A DNA stretch of 64,000 nucleotides from Alligator mississippiensis (lineage: Eukaryota; Chordata; Crocodylia; Alligatoridae), in assembly GCF_030867095.1 (NCBI RefSeq), contig NC_081824.1, forward strand, positions 251,411,956 through 251,475,955, written 5' to 3'. Made by a program: the position numbers and the translations under genes. The notes under the pieces are model-generated. The model had not been told where the DNA came from. It worked only from the letters and a program-made list of their open reading frames with translations, and did no database searches. Positions 13,162-25,249 of this stretch are shown here, in pieces (the stretch's first letter is position 1; every line of letters starts with the position of its first letter).

Positions 13162-13612
13162 AATTGCAACAATTGATGGGAGTAACATTATCCAGGCCAA
13201 GTTTGAGACTGAAGTGGATGGAGAATACCTACCACTGAGCAAACTTCCTAAAATGAAGAGTTTCAGCAGGTTGTAGAGGCATTTCTGAGCATGATGCTGC
13301 TACTATTACCAGAGCCATGGCTTTCATCCCACAGCATGTTATTGATATTATGGAGAAATCCCCCCTCCCTCTGCCTTCCATTTGGGAAAATCCAGGTGAC
13401 CCCTCTATTTCCCTAGTTTCTTCTCTCAGGATGAGGAAGTGAGTAAATTACCAGAAACTTAACTAGAAGTGTAGTTTACAGTAATCTAGAAGGGTATCAA
13501 ATGGCTATCAGGCCAGTGCTGTTTGCTCATGGTTATTTTGTTGATACTTCTCTGACTTGTACCCCTCCCCAAGCCTGCCCTCTCCACCCAATAAAGCTAT
13601 TCATTAGCAAGC
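13162..13612 (+). CDS. Possible terminal exon of an unidentified gene
   Basis: A strong acceptor (ttctgctctcccttttcctcacag) is followed by 37 open codons, from about IATIDGSNIIQAKFETEVDG to PLSKLPKMKSFSRL, and a TAG at 13274-13276. The exon would start in phase 2. AATAAA is at 13590-13595, followed by a T/G-rich stretch, giving a plausible cleavage site near 13612 and a 3' UTR of about 335 nt. The coding part has ordinary amino acid composition and no repeats. I do not recognise the protein, and no partner exon was found within the 13 kb upstream. It could be a real last exon of a gene starting outside the window, an exon of an antisense transcript inside a large intron, or a chance open frame next to a good acceptor. 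Confidence 0.38.
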
Positions 13613-13735
13613 CTTGTGGTACATGCTTGAGAGGGCTTGGGCACATCTTTTTGCTCCCTTTTTACAGCTGAATAAAGGAGGCTATTTTCTATGCTTCAGG
13701 CTAATAGAAGCACTCCAAGATGCCATGGTCTACAA

Positions 13736-14158
13736 CAGTGGTCACCAACCAATGGATCTCGATCCACCGGTAGATCTCGGAGCCTCCTGGAGTCAATGCA
13801 AGGCTGGGGTGGGGGCTGAGTTCCCACATGCGTGCACACATGTGCCCCAGCTCAGCAGATCAGTCCATGGGGGAGGGAAGGGGCAGGGGGTAGATCAAGG
13901 CCCCCATGGTGAGGGACAGTGCTGCAGAGGCAGGAGCAGGGGAAAATTGAGTGGGGTCTCAGCCAGGTGGGACTTGGCTGCTGGGGAGGTGCACCCCCAA
14001 ATAATTTTTTCTTCCTCTGCCTCAATCTGCCTCCCCCTTCTCTCCCCATAGATTTACCTGCTGGGTTGGGGGAGGGAGGGGGTGACAGAGGTGCACTGTA
14101 GATCTTTGGTTGCTTTTAAATACCAAAAGTGATCTCTTAAAAAGGTTGGAGGCCACTG
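13736..14158 (+). mobile_element. Non-autonomous hAT element, family B copy 1
   Basis: Terminal inverted repeats are cagtggtcaccaacc at the left and cagtggcctccaacc (reverse complement of the right end), 13 of 15 identical. The flanks are gtctacaa (13728-13735) and gtctacag (14159-14166), an 8-bp target duplication with one difference that fits the hAT preference nTCTAnAn. The body contains no transposase. A second copy lies in the opposite orientation at 51699-52109. Confidence 0.85.
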
Positions 14159-14169
14159 GTCTACAGGGC

Positions 14170-14985
14170 CTGTGTATCCCAGGCAGCACAGGACCCTGAC
14201 AGAGACCTGAGTCCAGGTGGTGGCAGACAGCAGTTATCCCAGGCTTGCAGGTGTGCTTCAGGAAGGGGGTCAGTTGGACGCAGGCACCCCAGGGGAGGCA
14301 CTCTGAGCTTGGTTTTTGGTCTGGTGCAGTGAGGTGGGTGGCTCAGCGTAGGAGCGCCCCCTGCTGGCCCGTCTATGACTGATTTCAGTAAAGCCAACAA
14401 GGCTTAGAGGTCTCTTCTTTTCCCACGTGGTTCATAGAATTCAAGACTGAGTACAAATCCAAATTCTTTTCCCAGTACTGAGGAACAGCTCAGTCCACAT
14501 CAGGATCTGGACTTCATCAATTCTTTAAGATAAAGACAAGTGAGAAAACTATAGTAAGGTAAGAGGGAGCAGAGATTTACCATATGCCAGCAGTGCAGTG
14601 GCAACTATCTGTGTGTATGCTCTTATCCCACTGGAAGTGGCAGATAACTTATTCCTAATAAAAGATAACTGATCTACTATAACTTCCACTTCCTGTGGGG
14701 TAATGACACTTATCATGTAACTGCCAATGCTTACTAAGTCCCTGACCCTTTTCACTGGCTATAATTTGTTCATTTATCCAGACCATTAGTTTCAGCAAGA
14801 TGTTTGCTGATCAAGCAGCAGTGTTTTGTAAACTCTGCTGGACTTTCAATGATTTCCCTCACACAGTGGCTGTGACAAAGATGCTAATCACATTCATTGC
14901 TGAGCATCCTCCAAATGTCACTGCTTTAACCATTTCTTCCCGTCTGTTTTCTCAGTTGTTCCCATCTCCTAGCAAATGATTTTCT
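14170..14985. other. No gene recognised
   Basis: Mixed non-coding sequence between the hAT element and a CR1 fragment. Confidence 0.5.
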
Positions 14986-14989
14986 TAGC

Positions 14990-15850
14990 ACTGGCCAAGT
15001 TCACAGACAACACCACGTTATGGGGGAGTGTGGATACAGGCACACCCAGACAGGCTGGCAAGTTGGGTGGATCAGAACCAGATGAAGTTCAACACTGAGA
15101 AGTGTAAAGTGCTCCATCTGGGGATAAACAATCACCAACATACTTACAGGCTCAGTGGTGCCAAACTGACTAGCACCATGACTGAAAAGGACCTGGGGGT
15201 AATACCAAACCATAGTATGAACATAAGCCTTCAGTGCGATGCTGGGCAAACAATACTCTGGTATGCATCAACCAATGCATCTCAAGCAAAACCAAGAAAG
15301 TGATTCTTCCACTTTATTCAGCATTGGTGAGACTGCAGCTGGAGTACTGCGCCCAGTTCTGGGTGCCGCACTTCAACAAGGACGTGGAAAAGCTTGAGAG
15401 ATTCCAGTGAAGAGCCACCCATATGACCAGAGACTTGTAAGGCAAGTCGTATGAGGAAAGGCTGAGGGGCTTGGGTCTCTTCAGCTTAAAAAAGAGAAGG
15501 CTGAGAGGGGACTTGGTAGCAGCTTACTGCTATATCAGGGGAGTACATGAAGGGCTCGGTGAGCAACTGTTCACCAGGGCACCCTTGGGGAAAGCCAGGA
15601 GTAATGGCCACAAACTCTTGGAAGACTGTTTCAGGCTTAACACTAGGAAAAACTTCTTCATAGTTAGAGTGTCCAGACTGTGAAATAAGCTCCCTCCAGA
15701 GGTGGTGCAATCGTCTACCCTGGAAATCTTCAAGAGGAGACTCCATGGTCACCTCACTGGGGTTATTGCCTTTCCTGCCTAGTGCAGGGGGATTGGACCC
15801 AATGATCTTGTGAGGTCCCTTCCAGCCCCTTACAACCTATGAATCTATAA
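14990..15850 (+). mobile_element. Old 5'-truncated CR1 LINE
   Basis: The fragment starts inside the reverse transcriptase at LAKFTDNTTLWGSVDT, which corresponds to the F[AV]DDTKLWG active-site region of CR1. The first catalytic Asp of that pair remains and the second is Asn. It continues through KCKVLHLG, EKDLGVI, ALVRLQLEYCAQFW, KKRRLRGDLVAAY and TRKNFFIVRVSRL to the CR1 3' end (gatcttgtgaggtcccttcc, then tatgaatctataa). Frame changes and stops such as the one after ERFQ show it is dead. It is clearly more divergent than the copy at 20455. Confidence 0.9.
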
Positions 15851-18800
15851 TACCAAGCCCTGATTGGAAACACATCATGTTCTGACATGGCTACAAGTGT
15901 TAGGTGACCCTTCTGCAGTTGTTTTTGGAGACTCACAAACACGCACTGATTGTCTGGTGCAATGTGCATGAACTGAAGATAGAAAAGACTTTAGGAATAC
16001 AAGATTTCCATTTGACTGCTGCTTAGAGAGCAATTCAAAGTACAGGACAAAAGCATGCCCTGAGTAGAGTATGCTGTTCAGAAGTTTGAAAAAAAAAATC
16101 AAGCCATCACCTTTCAGTCACCTGAGGGTAGTGATCTGCAGCACATTTCTGAGATATCAGAGAAGCACACAAAACCTAACACCACCTGAAAAAAAACAAT
16201 ACTTTCTTTCTTGGGAGCTACCTATTGCCAAGCTAGCTGTGTGCTAGGTGACATGTATGCCTGACCAATGCCTCCTTCAAGTTTTGGTGGATTATTTTCC
16301 AAGCTTGGTAAGCCACTGCATTTCCATCCATTGTTTTCAATAATGACACAGTACCCATCTCTGGCTGAAGCAGTATGCACAGCCATGGAAGTTGAAAAAT
16401 GCTATCAGGTCATTTAGTATTGTACCTTTCAATATAGGAATGTTTCTCTGTCTATCTGCAGGAGCATTGCAGACAGCTGCCATTCTGGGATTTTGGTCTG
16501 AATGCAGAATGGTAGTCAGTGGGTTGCTGTGGGAGCTATTTTTTCACTGTTCTCCTTAGTTTGAAATTAGAGTAATCTAAATGGAATAACGCATATTGTA
16601 TTGCTCATGTGTGTAGGATGGTGTAATTGACTCTGTGGCACCCAATATGCCACCTATACAATCTGCTTGTAGTGAAGATATTCCTAGGAAAACTAATACC
16701 TACTCATGTCTGTACAGTGATAGTTCACTGTCCTTCCCAGAATGAGACTTTGACTCTAGAGGTCACAGGTCACTTCTGAAAATGGGACTTAAGAATTTGT
16801 TTGTTTGTTTTTAATGTTGACTTTGATCAGTTTGGGTGCAATCTGTTGAATTATCCATAATCACAGTGCGAGGCGTTTTGAATTTCAGCAACATCTCATT
16901 AGTGCCAATGAAAGCCGGATACACTGGGGCTCATGTTCTGAGTGAGGATTTAATGTTTAAATTCATGGCTGACATTGAACAGTGTCAGTACCTTTTCCAC
17001 TGTTCCCAGATAAAACTGCCACCTCTAAGATGATAGTTCCTGAAACAATTCATGTGGACACTATATTCTGTTAGCTGGTTCCTAATTAACTTTGCCAAGT
17101 GCTTGGGGAAGATTCTTGATTTGAAACAGAGAGAAGGGCTTGATGCAGGCAGCTTTTGCATCAGTTTGATTCTGCCTGGACCAAATACTCTGTGCATGAT
17201 GCACAGCACCTTCCACTGCAGCAACTAGTGCAAAACCTGTTTGGATGGCAGCAGCCCTTCTCAGGATTAGAACATTCACGTGCACCTTCCAAAACAGAAA
17301 ATGGGAGAGAGGCATTCAAGTCTCCCCTTGAATTGCTGCCTATAGCCATTTCTGTGACAGTCTTGTGGGAATCACAGAAGCTGGGATGGTTTCTGATAAA
17401 CTAAGTTCTTGGAGGCCAGGAAGTAAGAAACCAAACTCCTGCATTTGACCTCTGCTAGTTGTTCAGGTAGCTTTCTCTGTGGAGAAGACAGCATTCTTCT
17501 TCCAGTTCTTGATATGATAGCATCTCAGAAAGCTACGTTTTCCTGGAAGAAAATGGTCTCTTCCAGACCTCTTTTCCTATGAGTGTATTTCCTCGTTATG
17601 TGAACATCAGATGTTTAAACACTAGAACTGGTCACCTTCATTCTCTCTTAATCCCGACTAATTCTGAATGTATGTAATTACCGATGTGCCTTTGGTTTGA
17701 GCTGCTTCCCTGTATTCTGGCTTGATTTTTGAGCCAGGTTCTCACCACAGTTTACTGGTGTAACTCCACTAAAGAGCTGTCCTATGCTTTTAAAAACTGT
17801 CTAAGACCCAGGTGGTCATGACAAACAATATAATGCACAATCATCACAACCATTTCAAAAAAAGTACAATCCACCAGGAGCGCCACACCCACAGTACCAT
17901 GACTTACACAAATGGAATGGGGAAGGTTGCCTTGCAAGGCAGATGAGTGTAATGGATACATTTTACTGGCCAGTCAGCCCTCATTGTGTACCAATACCAC
18001 AAGGCTGGATTGGGGATGCATGAATGAGCAATCAACTAGTGAACTCTGCAGGCTGCTTCTGCCTTCCTGAAGCACTCCATGGAATTCACAGGAGCTTGGT
18101 TGTGCAAGAAAAATTGCCCCGGGCTCTGGGCAATTTAGATGGGGAGAAGTCTAAAATTTGGGAATCAGAGATCTGTCCTGACTGGATGTTATCCATATAA
18201 AATTCATTTGTGATGGTGGAGGCAATTACCAGTGACAGCAGAATTCGACCTACTAATTCTGTTGTTACCCATGTCTCACCTGGAAAACACCCATTATCAT
18301 TAGGGAGTTTGCCTCTCACATAGGGATGCTATCACTTTGATTCCTCTCTTCAAAGGAGCATTGCAAACAACTCTTTAATGCACTGCCACTTCTAACCATT
18401 TAAGAGCCATTTTCCTTCTCCTGCTAACCTGCAATCTGCCTAAATATCAACAGTAGTCACCAGAAGCAGAAACCGCACAAGATTCCTTTGCACTCAGACT
18501 CTCTTCCGGGATGCTGCTACCCCGCTATTTCTCCCTGCGCACAGGATCTGACAGACAGGGTTTGCTGCCTTGCAACAGAGCTGCAACGACAGAGTCTTGG
18601 AGCCAGCCTACTCCAAGAGTTTAGCAGCTGGACTTTCACCGGCCCATACAGAACAGGGTCTTGGATGGACTTTCTTGGTGCTGTCTGTGACATTCGCTTG
18701 TCCTTTTCACATCTGTCACAGCCAGTTGCCAGCTCCTTGACATTATGGAGGATGCAGAGAATCTTCAGGCAGGGCATGAAGGAGTCAGCCTGCTGTTCTC

Positions 18801-20454
18801 CACAGATGTCACATCATCCACGGTAAAGTTTGATGAGGGGCGGGGAGAAAAGAAGAAAGGATCTGGGGAGGGAAAATGGGTTATTTATGTCCCCTGTGCA
18901 CAGAGACGAGGAATAAGGGAAGGGATAAGCTGGTGGGTTTGAAATCCTTGTAAACATCTGGACCCAAACCCCCCAGAGTCGAAAGGCAATTTAGTCTTAC
19001 GTAATGATTTAGGCTTATTTCTACCAGAAATAGGCTTGGCCTGTCCAACCACAGAAGGCAGCAACCCCAATGACAGGCTGAAGCTTTGAGGCCAGGGAAC
19101 CACCCATTTCTACTGAAGGCCTTTTGAAATGCATTTTGAAACACTCAAGATGCAATTCTGAGTCACTCTGAGGAGTTTGAGCCAGCAGAGGCTATACTTA
19201 TCTTGTCATATGACCCTTCTCAGGTGCTGTATACCAAAATGTATCCCTTTGCATCACCATCCCCCTTTGCTGATTCAGTCCAGAGAGAATCATTACCACC
19301 AACTCTAGTTTGAGCCATTTGCTGTCTGAGGAAGTCAGGTCAAAGATACTGTTTGGAGTTGACAAGGGTGCCCAGCATACATGCCCCACTATGCCAGCTA
19401 CGGTTCTAACAACTGCGAGGCAACATAACATGTGGGGGGAACAGAATTTGCCAGTTGGACAGCGTAATGTAACCTGTCCCTTCATCTCAGTCCAATCCCC
19501 TCCTCCATCTCTCTCAAATCTTTCTTCCAAGACCTTCACAGCTCTCCTAGAAGTGACCCTACAAGCCTGCCATCTGTAGACTGCAATTTATGCAAGAGTA
19601 CAGGGCAGAACTTCCTCGCGCGTCTAAGCTGTTCCTTTGCCATCAGGCGTGCTTCAAAAATGCCCTGGACCTCAACCAAGAGTATATGAAGATTCATCAG
19701 GAATACAGCCCCCACTTCCAGTGCCCCAGCTCAGCCAACTGACAGACAAGAAGAGACTGGTAGCCCCATGTGCAATACCCAAGAGGGTGCACCCAGTAGC
19801 CAGCACCATGATGCTGCTATCTGTCTCCCTCAGCCAGCTGAGCACCTGTGTGAGATCTCAGAAAGGAGGAAGGGTTGGGTTTGGCTGTTTGGCTGTTTGC
19901 CACAACTACAGAGTGAGAAGAGTGAAAGTGATCCTCCTGACAGAGTGAGGAACTGCGAACAAGTAACACCTCTGTAACTGGTGACAGATGTGTGCCGCTC
20001 TCTCTCCCCTCCTGCCTCCCCACCCCCTTCTCCTATGACCCCCCCTGCCAAACTGCTCTTTCTATCTTTTCCATTGCAGAACTGAGAGTGTTTTTCTTTC
20101 AAAAACAGTTCCACTTCAATAAATTGAAACTGGAAAAATCAAAGCGGCTCCCACCTCAGAAGTAGCCAACACAACTGGAAAAGAAGTCATCTAGTGGTGC
20201 TCAATGCTGAGCCCACCAACAGCAGTTCAGATCCCAAGTAACTTCCCTAAATGCAGTGGGGTTCTTCTGCATTTAATGGTGTGGGTGTAACAGTGTGGAC
20301 TGCGTAATTAGTGGCATAGAAATAATGAATAAATGAATGAACATGCTAGCCCTTCAGAAGTGAACTACTCTTACTGGAGATAAAAAGTCAGCCCAGACTT
20401 TTATCAGGCACTTTTGCTTTCTTCTCATACAAGCCCTTAAGCTCATATTAAGTC
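15851..20454. other. No gene recognised; 4.6-kb non-coding stretch
   Basis: No family-level similarity was found. A (TTTG)n-like run is near 16797-16811. The segment 18480-18830 has a moderately open frame and a possible donor (cacg|gtaaag at 18822), but no supporting partner exon. Polypyrimidine runs near 19980-20040 are not associated with a recognisable exon. Confidence 0.5.
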
Positions 20455-21782
20455 TTTGAAAAAATTATCAAGGCTCACATTTGTGAGAGCCCAGCAGGAC
20501 AAATTATGCTGAGGGGAAATCAGCATAGGTTCGTGGCAGGCAGATCGTGCCTGACCAATCTAGTCTCTTTTTATGACCAGGTTACGAAACACCTGGACAC
20601 AGGAGGGGTGGATGTCGTATACTTAGACTTCAGGAAGGCCTTCGATACGGTATCCCACCCCATACTGGTGAACAAGTTAAGAGGCTGTGACTTGGATGAC
20701 TACACAGTCCGGTGGGTGGCAAATTGGCTGGAGGGTCGCACCCAGAGAGTCGTGGTGGATGAGTCGGTTTCGACCTGGAAGGGTGTGGGCAGTGGGGTCC
20801 CGCAGGGCTCGGTCCTTGGACTGATACTCTTTAATGTCTTCATCAGTGACTTGGACGAGGGAGTGAAATGTACTCTGTCCAAGTTTGCAGATGACACAAA
20901 GCTATGGGGAGATGTGGACACGCCGGAAGGCAGGGAACAGCTGCAAGCAGATCTGGACAGATTGGACAAGTGGGCAGAAAACAACAGGATGCAGTTCAAC
21001 AAGGAGAAATGCAAAGTGCTGCACCTAGGGAGGAAAAATGTCCAGCACACCTACTGCCTAGGGAATGACCTGCTGGGTGGCACGGAAGTGGAAAGGGATC
21101 TTGGAGTCTTAGTGGACTCCAAGATGAACATGAGTCGGCAGTGTGACGAAGCCATCAAAAAAGCCAATGGCACTTTATCGTGCATCAGCAGATGCATGAC
21201 GAATAGGTCCAAGGAGGTGATACTTCCCCTCTATCGGGCGCTGGTCAGACCGCAGTTGGAGTACTGCGTGCAATTCGGGGCGCCACAATTCAAGAGGGAT
21301 GCAGATAACCTGGAGAGGGTCCAGAGAAGGGCCACTCGTATGGTTAAGGACCTACAGACCAAGCCCTACAAGGAGAGACTAGAGAAACTGGATCTTTTCA
21401 ACCTCCGCAAGAGAAGGTTGAGAGGCGACCTTGTGGCTGCCTATAAGTTCATCACGGGGGCACAGAAAGGAATTGGTGAGTATTTATTCACCAAGGCGCC
21501 CCCGGGGGTTACAAGAAATAATGGCCACAAGCTAGCAGAGAGCAGATTTAGATTGGACAATAGGAAGAACTTCTTCACAGTTCGAGTGGCCAGGGTCTGG
21601 AACGGGCTCCCAAGGGAGGTGGTGCTCTCCCCTACCCTGGGGGTCTTCAAGAGGAGGTTAGACGAGCATCTAGCTGGGGTCATCTAGACCCAGCACTCTT
21701 TCCTGCTTATGCAGGGGGTCAGACTCGATGATCTATTGAGGTCCCTTCCGACCCTAACATCTATGAATCTATGAATCTATAA
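20455..21782 (+). mobile_element. CR1 LINE, 5'-truncated, RT open through to its end
   Basis: Similarity starts at FEKIIKAHICESPAGQIMLR and continues without interruption for about 410 codons to the TAG at 21685. Key blocks are YLDFRKAFDTVSH (first catalytic Asp), GVPQGSVLGLILFNVFISDL, FADDTKLWG (catalytic DD), KCKVLHLGRKN, ERDLGVLVDSKMN, ALVRPQLEYC and RKRRLRGDLVAAYKFI. The usual GP in the GSVLGP block is GL here. The endonuclease and the 5' part are missing. After the stop comes the CR1 tail, gatgatctattgaggtcccttccg, ending in three ATCTATGA-type units at about 21760-21782. The intact frame implies a younger insertion than the other CR1 copies in the window. Confidence 0.95.
20506..21687 (+). 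CDS. CR1 reverse transcriptase C-terminal fragment (393 codons)
   Basis: This is the part of the CR1 ORF2 reading frame that runs from the first internal Met to the natural stop. It carries the fingers, palm and thumb of the non-LTR reverse transcriptase, with catalytic residues in LDFRKAFD and FADD, and the conserved CR1 C-terminal block (ATRMVKDLQTKPYKERLEKL and following to VFKRRLDEHL). It lacks the APE-type endonuclease, so it cannot act as a complete element. No host promoter is visible and expression is not expected. Confidence 0.85.
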   Translation: MLRGNQHRFVAGRSCLTNLVSFYDQVTKHLDTGGVDVVYLDFRKAFDTVSHPILVNKLRGCDLDDYTVRWVANWLEGRTQRVVVDESVSTWKGVGSGVPQGSVLGLILFNVFISDLDEGVKCTLSKFADDTKLWGDVDTPEGREQLQADLDRLDKWAENNRMQFNKEKCKVLHLGRKNVQHTYCLGNDLLGGTEVERDLGVLVDSKMNMSRQCDEAIKKANGTLSCISRCMTNRSKEVILPLYRALVRPQLEYCVQFGAPQFKRDADNLERVQRRATRMVKDLQTKPYKERLEKLDLFNLRKRRLRGDLVAAYKFITGAQKGIGEYLFTKAPPGVTRNNGHKLAESRFRLDNRKNFFTVRVARVWNGLPREVVLSPTLGVFKRRLDEHLAGVI

Positions 21783-22298
21783 GCCCCTGCTTATTTAATA
21801 TTTGCTATTTTGCTTCTCTCCTTCCACCCCCTTCTACTTTTATCTATATCAAATTCATCCTTATCTTCCCAAACCCACCTTCTTAACACACTGGAACCTC
21901 AAAGTCTATGGGCTTATCTATGTATGACATTTGTAGAAGACTAGAAGAGGTAGGACATGACATTTAAAACCTAAGTAGTTATACTGCCATAATGTTCCTT
22001 GCGATGGTCTCTTGTGTCGCTTTGGAAGGGAGTTACTGTTAATCAGAAAAAAGCACTTATTCTAAAGCAAGAAACCACCCACAAGAAGAAACAATTACAC
22101 AATTTTTCCCCTTAGGAATGGTGTTAGTTTCTGGAGACTGGGATTGGGGATTCACCTTCTTTAGAGGTATTGGGATGTTGGCCACAGCAAAAGGGTTTTG
22201 ACTGGGGTGCAGCTGGAATTCAAATGATTGCATCAGCAATTCAGCTAAAATGCCTTTATTAATTCAAAAGCCAATAGCAGTTATACAGTCACGATAAA
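21783..22298. other. No gene recognised
   Basis: AT-rich non-coding sequence between the CR1 copy and a nested hAT element. Confidence 0.5.
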
Positions 22299-22721
22299 CA
22301 TGTGATTCTCAACCAGGGTGCTAGGACACCTTGGGATCCTGCAAGCAGTGATGTAATTTAGGGTGGGACGACCAGGGCAGCCGCAGAAAAAAATGGCTGC
22401 AGCCACAACCATGCAATTGCATCTGTGTTAGTGGCAACCTGAAGTAACTGCTGCCCTCACATGTGACAGGTGCCCTCAGCACCTGGCCTAGTCATTACAC
22501 CTATGGCTGCAAGATCTTTTGAAAGATACCACAAGGTATGTGGAGATAACTATGACTCAGACTCGTACTTGCCTGCCCCACTGCTCCTCTGCAAGGAGGT
22601 AACCACTGTAATAAATAAATGAGCTTTTGAAGTGGGGTGCTGCTCAATTCACAGGAGGAACGGAGGGGTGCCTTGAGTCATAGGAGGGGTATGTCGAGTC
22701 TAAAAGTGATGAGAAGCACTG
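22299..22721. mobile_element. hAT-like element interrupted by a second insertion
   Basis: The left end catgtgattctcaaccaggg and the reverse complement of the right end, cagtgcttctcatc, are of the hAT type CAGTG-TTCTCA. The interior has the repeated theme ggtgcc-tgag typical of such elements. A 160-bp second element sits inside at 22346-22505. An outer 8-bp target duplication could not be demonstrated. Confidence 0.6.
22346..22505. mobile_element. Small nested element, family C copy 1
   Basis: The termini are cagtgatgtaatttaggg at the left and cataggtgtaatgacta as the reverse complement of the right end. The flanks cctgcaag (22338-22345) and gctgcaag (22506-22513) form an 8-bp duplication with one difference. 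Its left end closely resembles 54379-54415 (gtaa or ataac followed by a gggcgggc-accagggca theme), so the two belong to one family. The 8-bp duplication points to a hAT-type element. Confidence 0.65.
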
Positions 22722-22729
22722 CTTTAAAT

Positions 22730-24790
22730 GAATGATCTACCATACTATAACAAAACACTAACCCTCCATTAAATAGCAGCATTACAATACTTACTAATGA
22801 CTGTACCCCCACAGTAATTACAGTCACAAAGCATTGGCTCAGGATACTTGCAACCAGATTAGCGAGGGGGGTTCTAGCTGCCCCACACGTTGGTTACCTC
22901 CAGCAGATCAGGTCTCATACTCCACTTTAATCCCCCAAGGTTTCTCATGACATCCCCTTCCTCTGAGTTCTAGAAACTGGTCAGAACTAGACAGACCTTC
23001 CAAAGAGACTTATTTTCTGCCTTGTAGTTCTGTGTAGTGATGATTTTAGGATGCTAGGATTAATAATAGCCAGCAAATGCAGGGGACTAGATGCCTTTTG
23101 CCATCCTGTGTTCTTAGGTATAGCAAAAGTATACTTTCTTTTATAGTTATACTGGTAAAAAAGAACTTTTCCAGCTGGGTATCCCCAAAGACAAAGCCAG
23201 TTCAGTCAACAAGGCTATAGCATAGGTTGTAGGTGAGCTAAGCTGACCCTTGCTGGAACCCTGCAATGGGAGTAAAAACTTCTGGCACTATTGGGATCCT
23301 TTCCCCCCCCTCCCCCCCCCCCCCCCCCCAATGCTAGTGGGCATGACAGAAACAAGTTTTGTTTCAGGAAAAAATATATTGATATATGAGAAGGGACTTT
23401 GTTTACTTCTTTAAAAAGTGCATCACCAGCATGGATGAAGCAGGACTTAAGCTGTCGTGAGTAACAACAGTATGGGAGTGAGAAATGTTTCTCTAGGGAG
23501 GGATGAGTGGGAGATTTAAAATAGTCTCACATGAGCCCCTTATTTCTCACCTTCAAAAGAGCTTGTTTTGGCCCTCCTGAAATGAAAGGAAGGAAGCTCT
23601 CATCAGCATTCTTTGCTGCTATTGCTTTCTTCTTCAACAGGGCACAAAGGTGTAATATTTCAAAGGGCAAAAATTTAGCATTCAGAACTTTAGGTATTGT
23701 CAATTTGGGGATGAAGAACTTTATGTGCAAGCAGGTTAGGCCAATAAAATCTTTGGCCATGAATATTTGGCTATGAGTGGCACATCTGATGGGTGCTGGA
23801 AACAAGCAACCATCAGATGATGAATTCTCCAGTTTATATGTTTCTTAATATAGTACTAATTTCTGTCTATTACCTTAGAGGGCCCTTTTAATAATTTTAA
23901 CATGTATCAGCACTGAAACCTTTGTTACAGACTTATTGTAATAGTGATGGGAACCCAAAAATGTAACCTATGTTACAGAGTTTTTGTCAAGGTGATGGGG
24001 ACAATGATCCTTGACTAGGAATACCATAATAGAGAGAAGGAAGGGACTAACTTGCCCATGGGGCAAGTTTCTTCCAAATGCCTACAAATTTACCTTTGAC
24101 TTGTGTGTTGCAATATGATAATTCAGGTCCTTTAATAATCTGGATCATAAATATGGTCTGATGCAACAGGTGACAATCTGTATCTTATAGGTAACATATT
24201 TTAAATCATCTCATTAGATATTTGAATGCCATAACCTTTGTGAAACCAGTGTACTCAATGCTATCTTGGATCTCTGAGTCCACAGGTGAGCAGGGATGCT
24301 TTTGCTGCAGCTCCTTCTCAGTGACTCAGGGAAACCCTCAAAAAGTCAACCAAAAAAGGCAATTCTGAGGGCCATCCACCAGCTGAATTACTTCCCCTCC
24401 TCCTAAGTTAGGAATCAAGCCTCAGGTACACAAGGGAGCAAAGTATAGCAGCACTCAGCACTTTCACACCTAACTCTTAGGCTTCCAGATTGCAACTCAT
24501 GAAACTTCAGGTTCAGTTGAAGGAAGGGTTCAACGTTAAAATTAAACCAATACTCCAATTTGACTGCTCCAGACTTTGCTTACTATCACCTCCCTGCAGC
24601 CGCCATAAAATTAAGGCTCTCTCACTTAAAGCTAGCCTTGGTATATCAACACACTACGCTGCAATATAGACATACCCACTGTAAATCCCAATGAATCTGG
24701 CTGCCCAAAATTATATAGCTAGTATGTAAAAGATGTATGGGCCAAAGTCTCCTCTTATAAGCCCAATCTAGGGACAGTGTAATTAATTTA
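22730..24790. other. No gene; contains a C-rich tract
   Basis: The tract at about 23300-23331 is nearly pure C, broken by a T. The remainder is AT-rich non-coding DNA without recognisable features. Confidence 0.55.
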
Positions 24791-24795
24791 CCTCA

Positions 24796-25060
24796 GGGGT
24801 GGCTAACCCACAACACTTGTGTCATAAATGGCTCAGGCAGCTACTGTGTGTGGCAGACAAGCTCTGGGCACTCAGTAAAGTGGCATGCAAGTGGGGGGCC
24901 TTGAGCAGAGTGTGGGCAGGGGCAGGCCAGTACTGTGAAAGGATCTGGTGTTATCACCGCGAGCCAGGTTAATCCTTCTCTGGCCCTGTGGCTGCTTGCT
25001 GAATTCAAGAGTTTGAATCCTCACTAGCCATATAAAGTGGTTGTGGGGCCAGTGGAGGGT
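24796..25060. mobile_element. Possible truncated hAT remnant
   Basis: The start caggggtggctaacccacaa followed by tgtcataaatggctcagg resembles the common hAT terminus CAGGGGTGG-NAACC. No matching right end was found, so this is probably a decayed or truncated copy. Confidence 0.3.
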
Positions 25061-25249
25061 TAACCTGGCTTTTGGCCATGACATCTATCTCACAGCAGTG
25101 TCCTGCCCCTACTTAGCTCCATGGGGCCAGAGGCTCAAGCCCCATTGCAGTGCCCCAGGCTACAAACTTGAAGGTACACCTCTAGGGGTAGAGATCAGAG
25201 CACCCCTCGGGGGGGGGTCAGGGCTCAACTTGTGGAATACCTGCCAAAA

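Noticed and set aside
13614-14051. A 145-codon frame on the + strand
   Set aside because: Most of it lies inside the hAT family B element and the same DNA is non-coding in copy 2.
18488-18942. Possible first exon with ATG at 18745 and a donor at 18822
   Set aside because: There is no promoter signature, no partner exon and no recognisable protein. The donor match alone is weak evidence.
25010-25025. A B-box-like gtttgaatcc suggesting a tRNA gene or SINE
   Set aside because: No A box at the right distance and no cloverleaf could be drawn.
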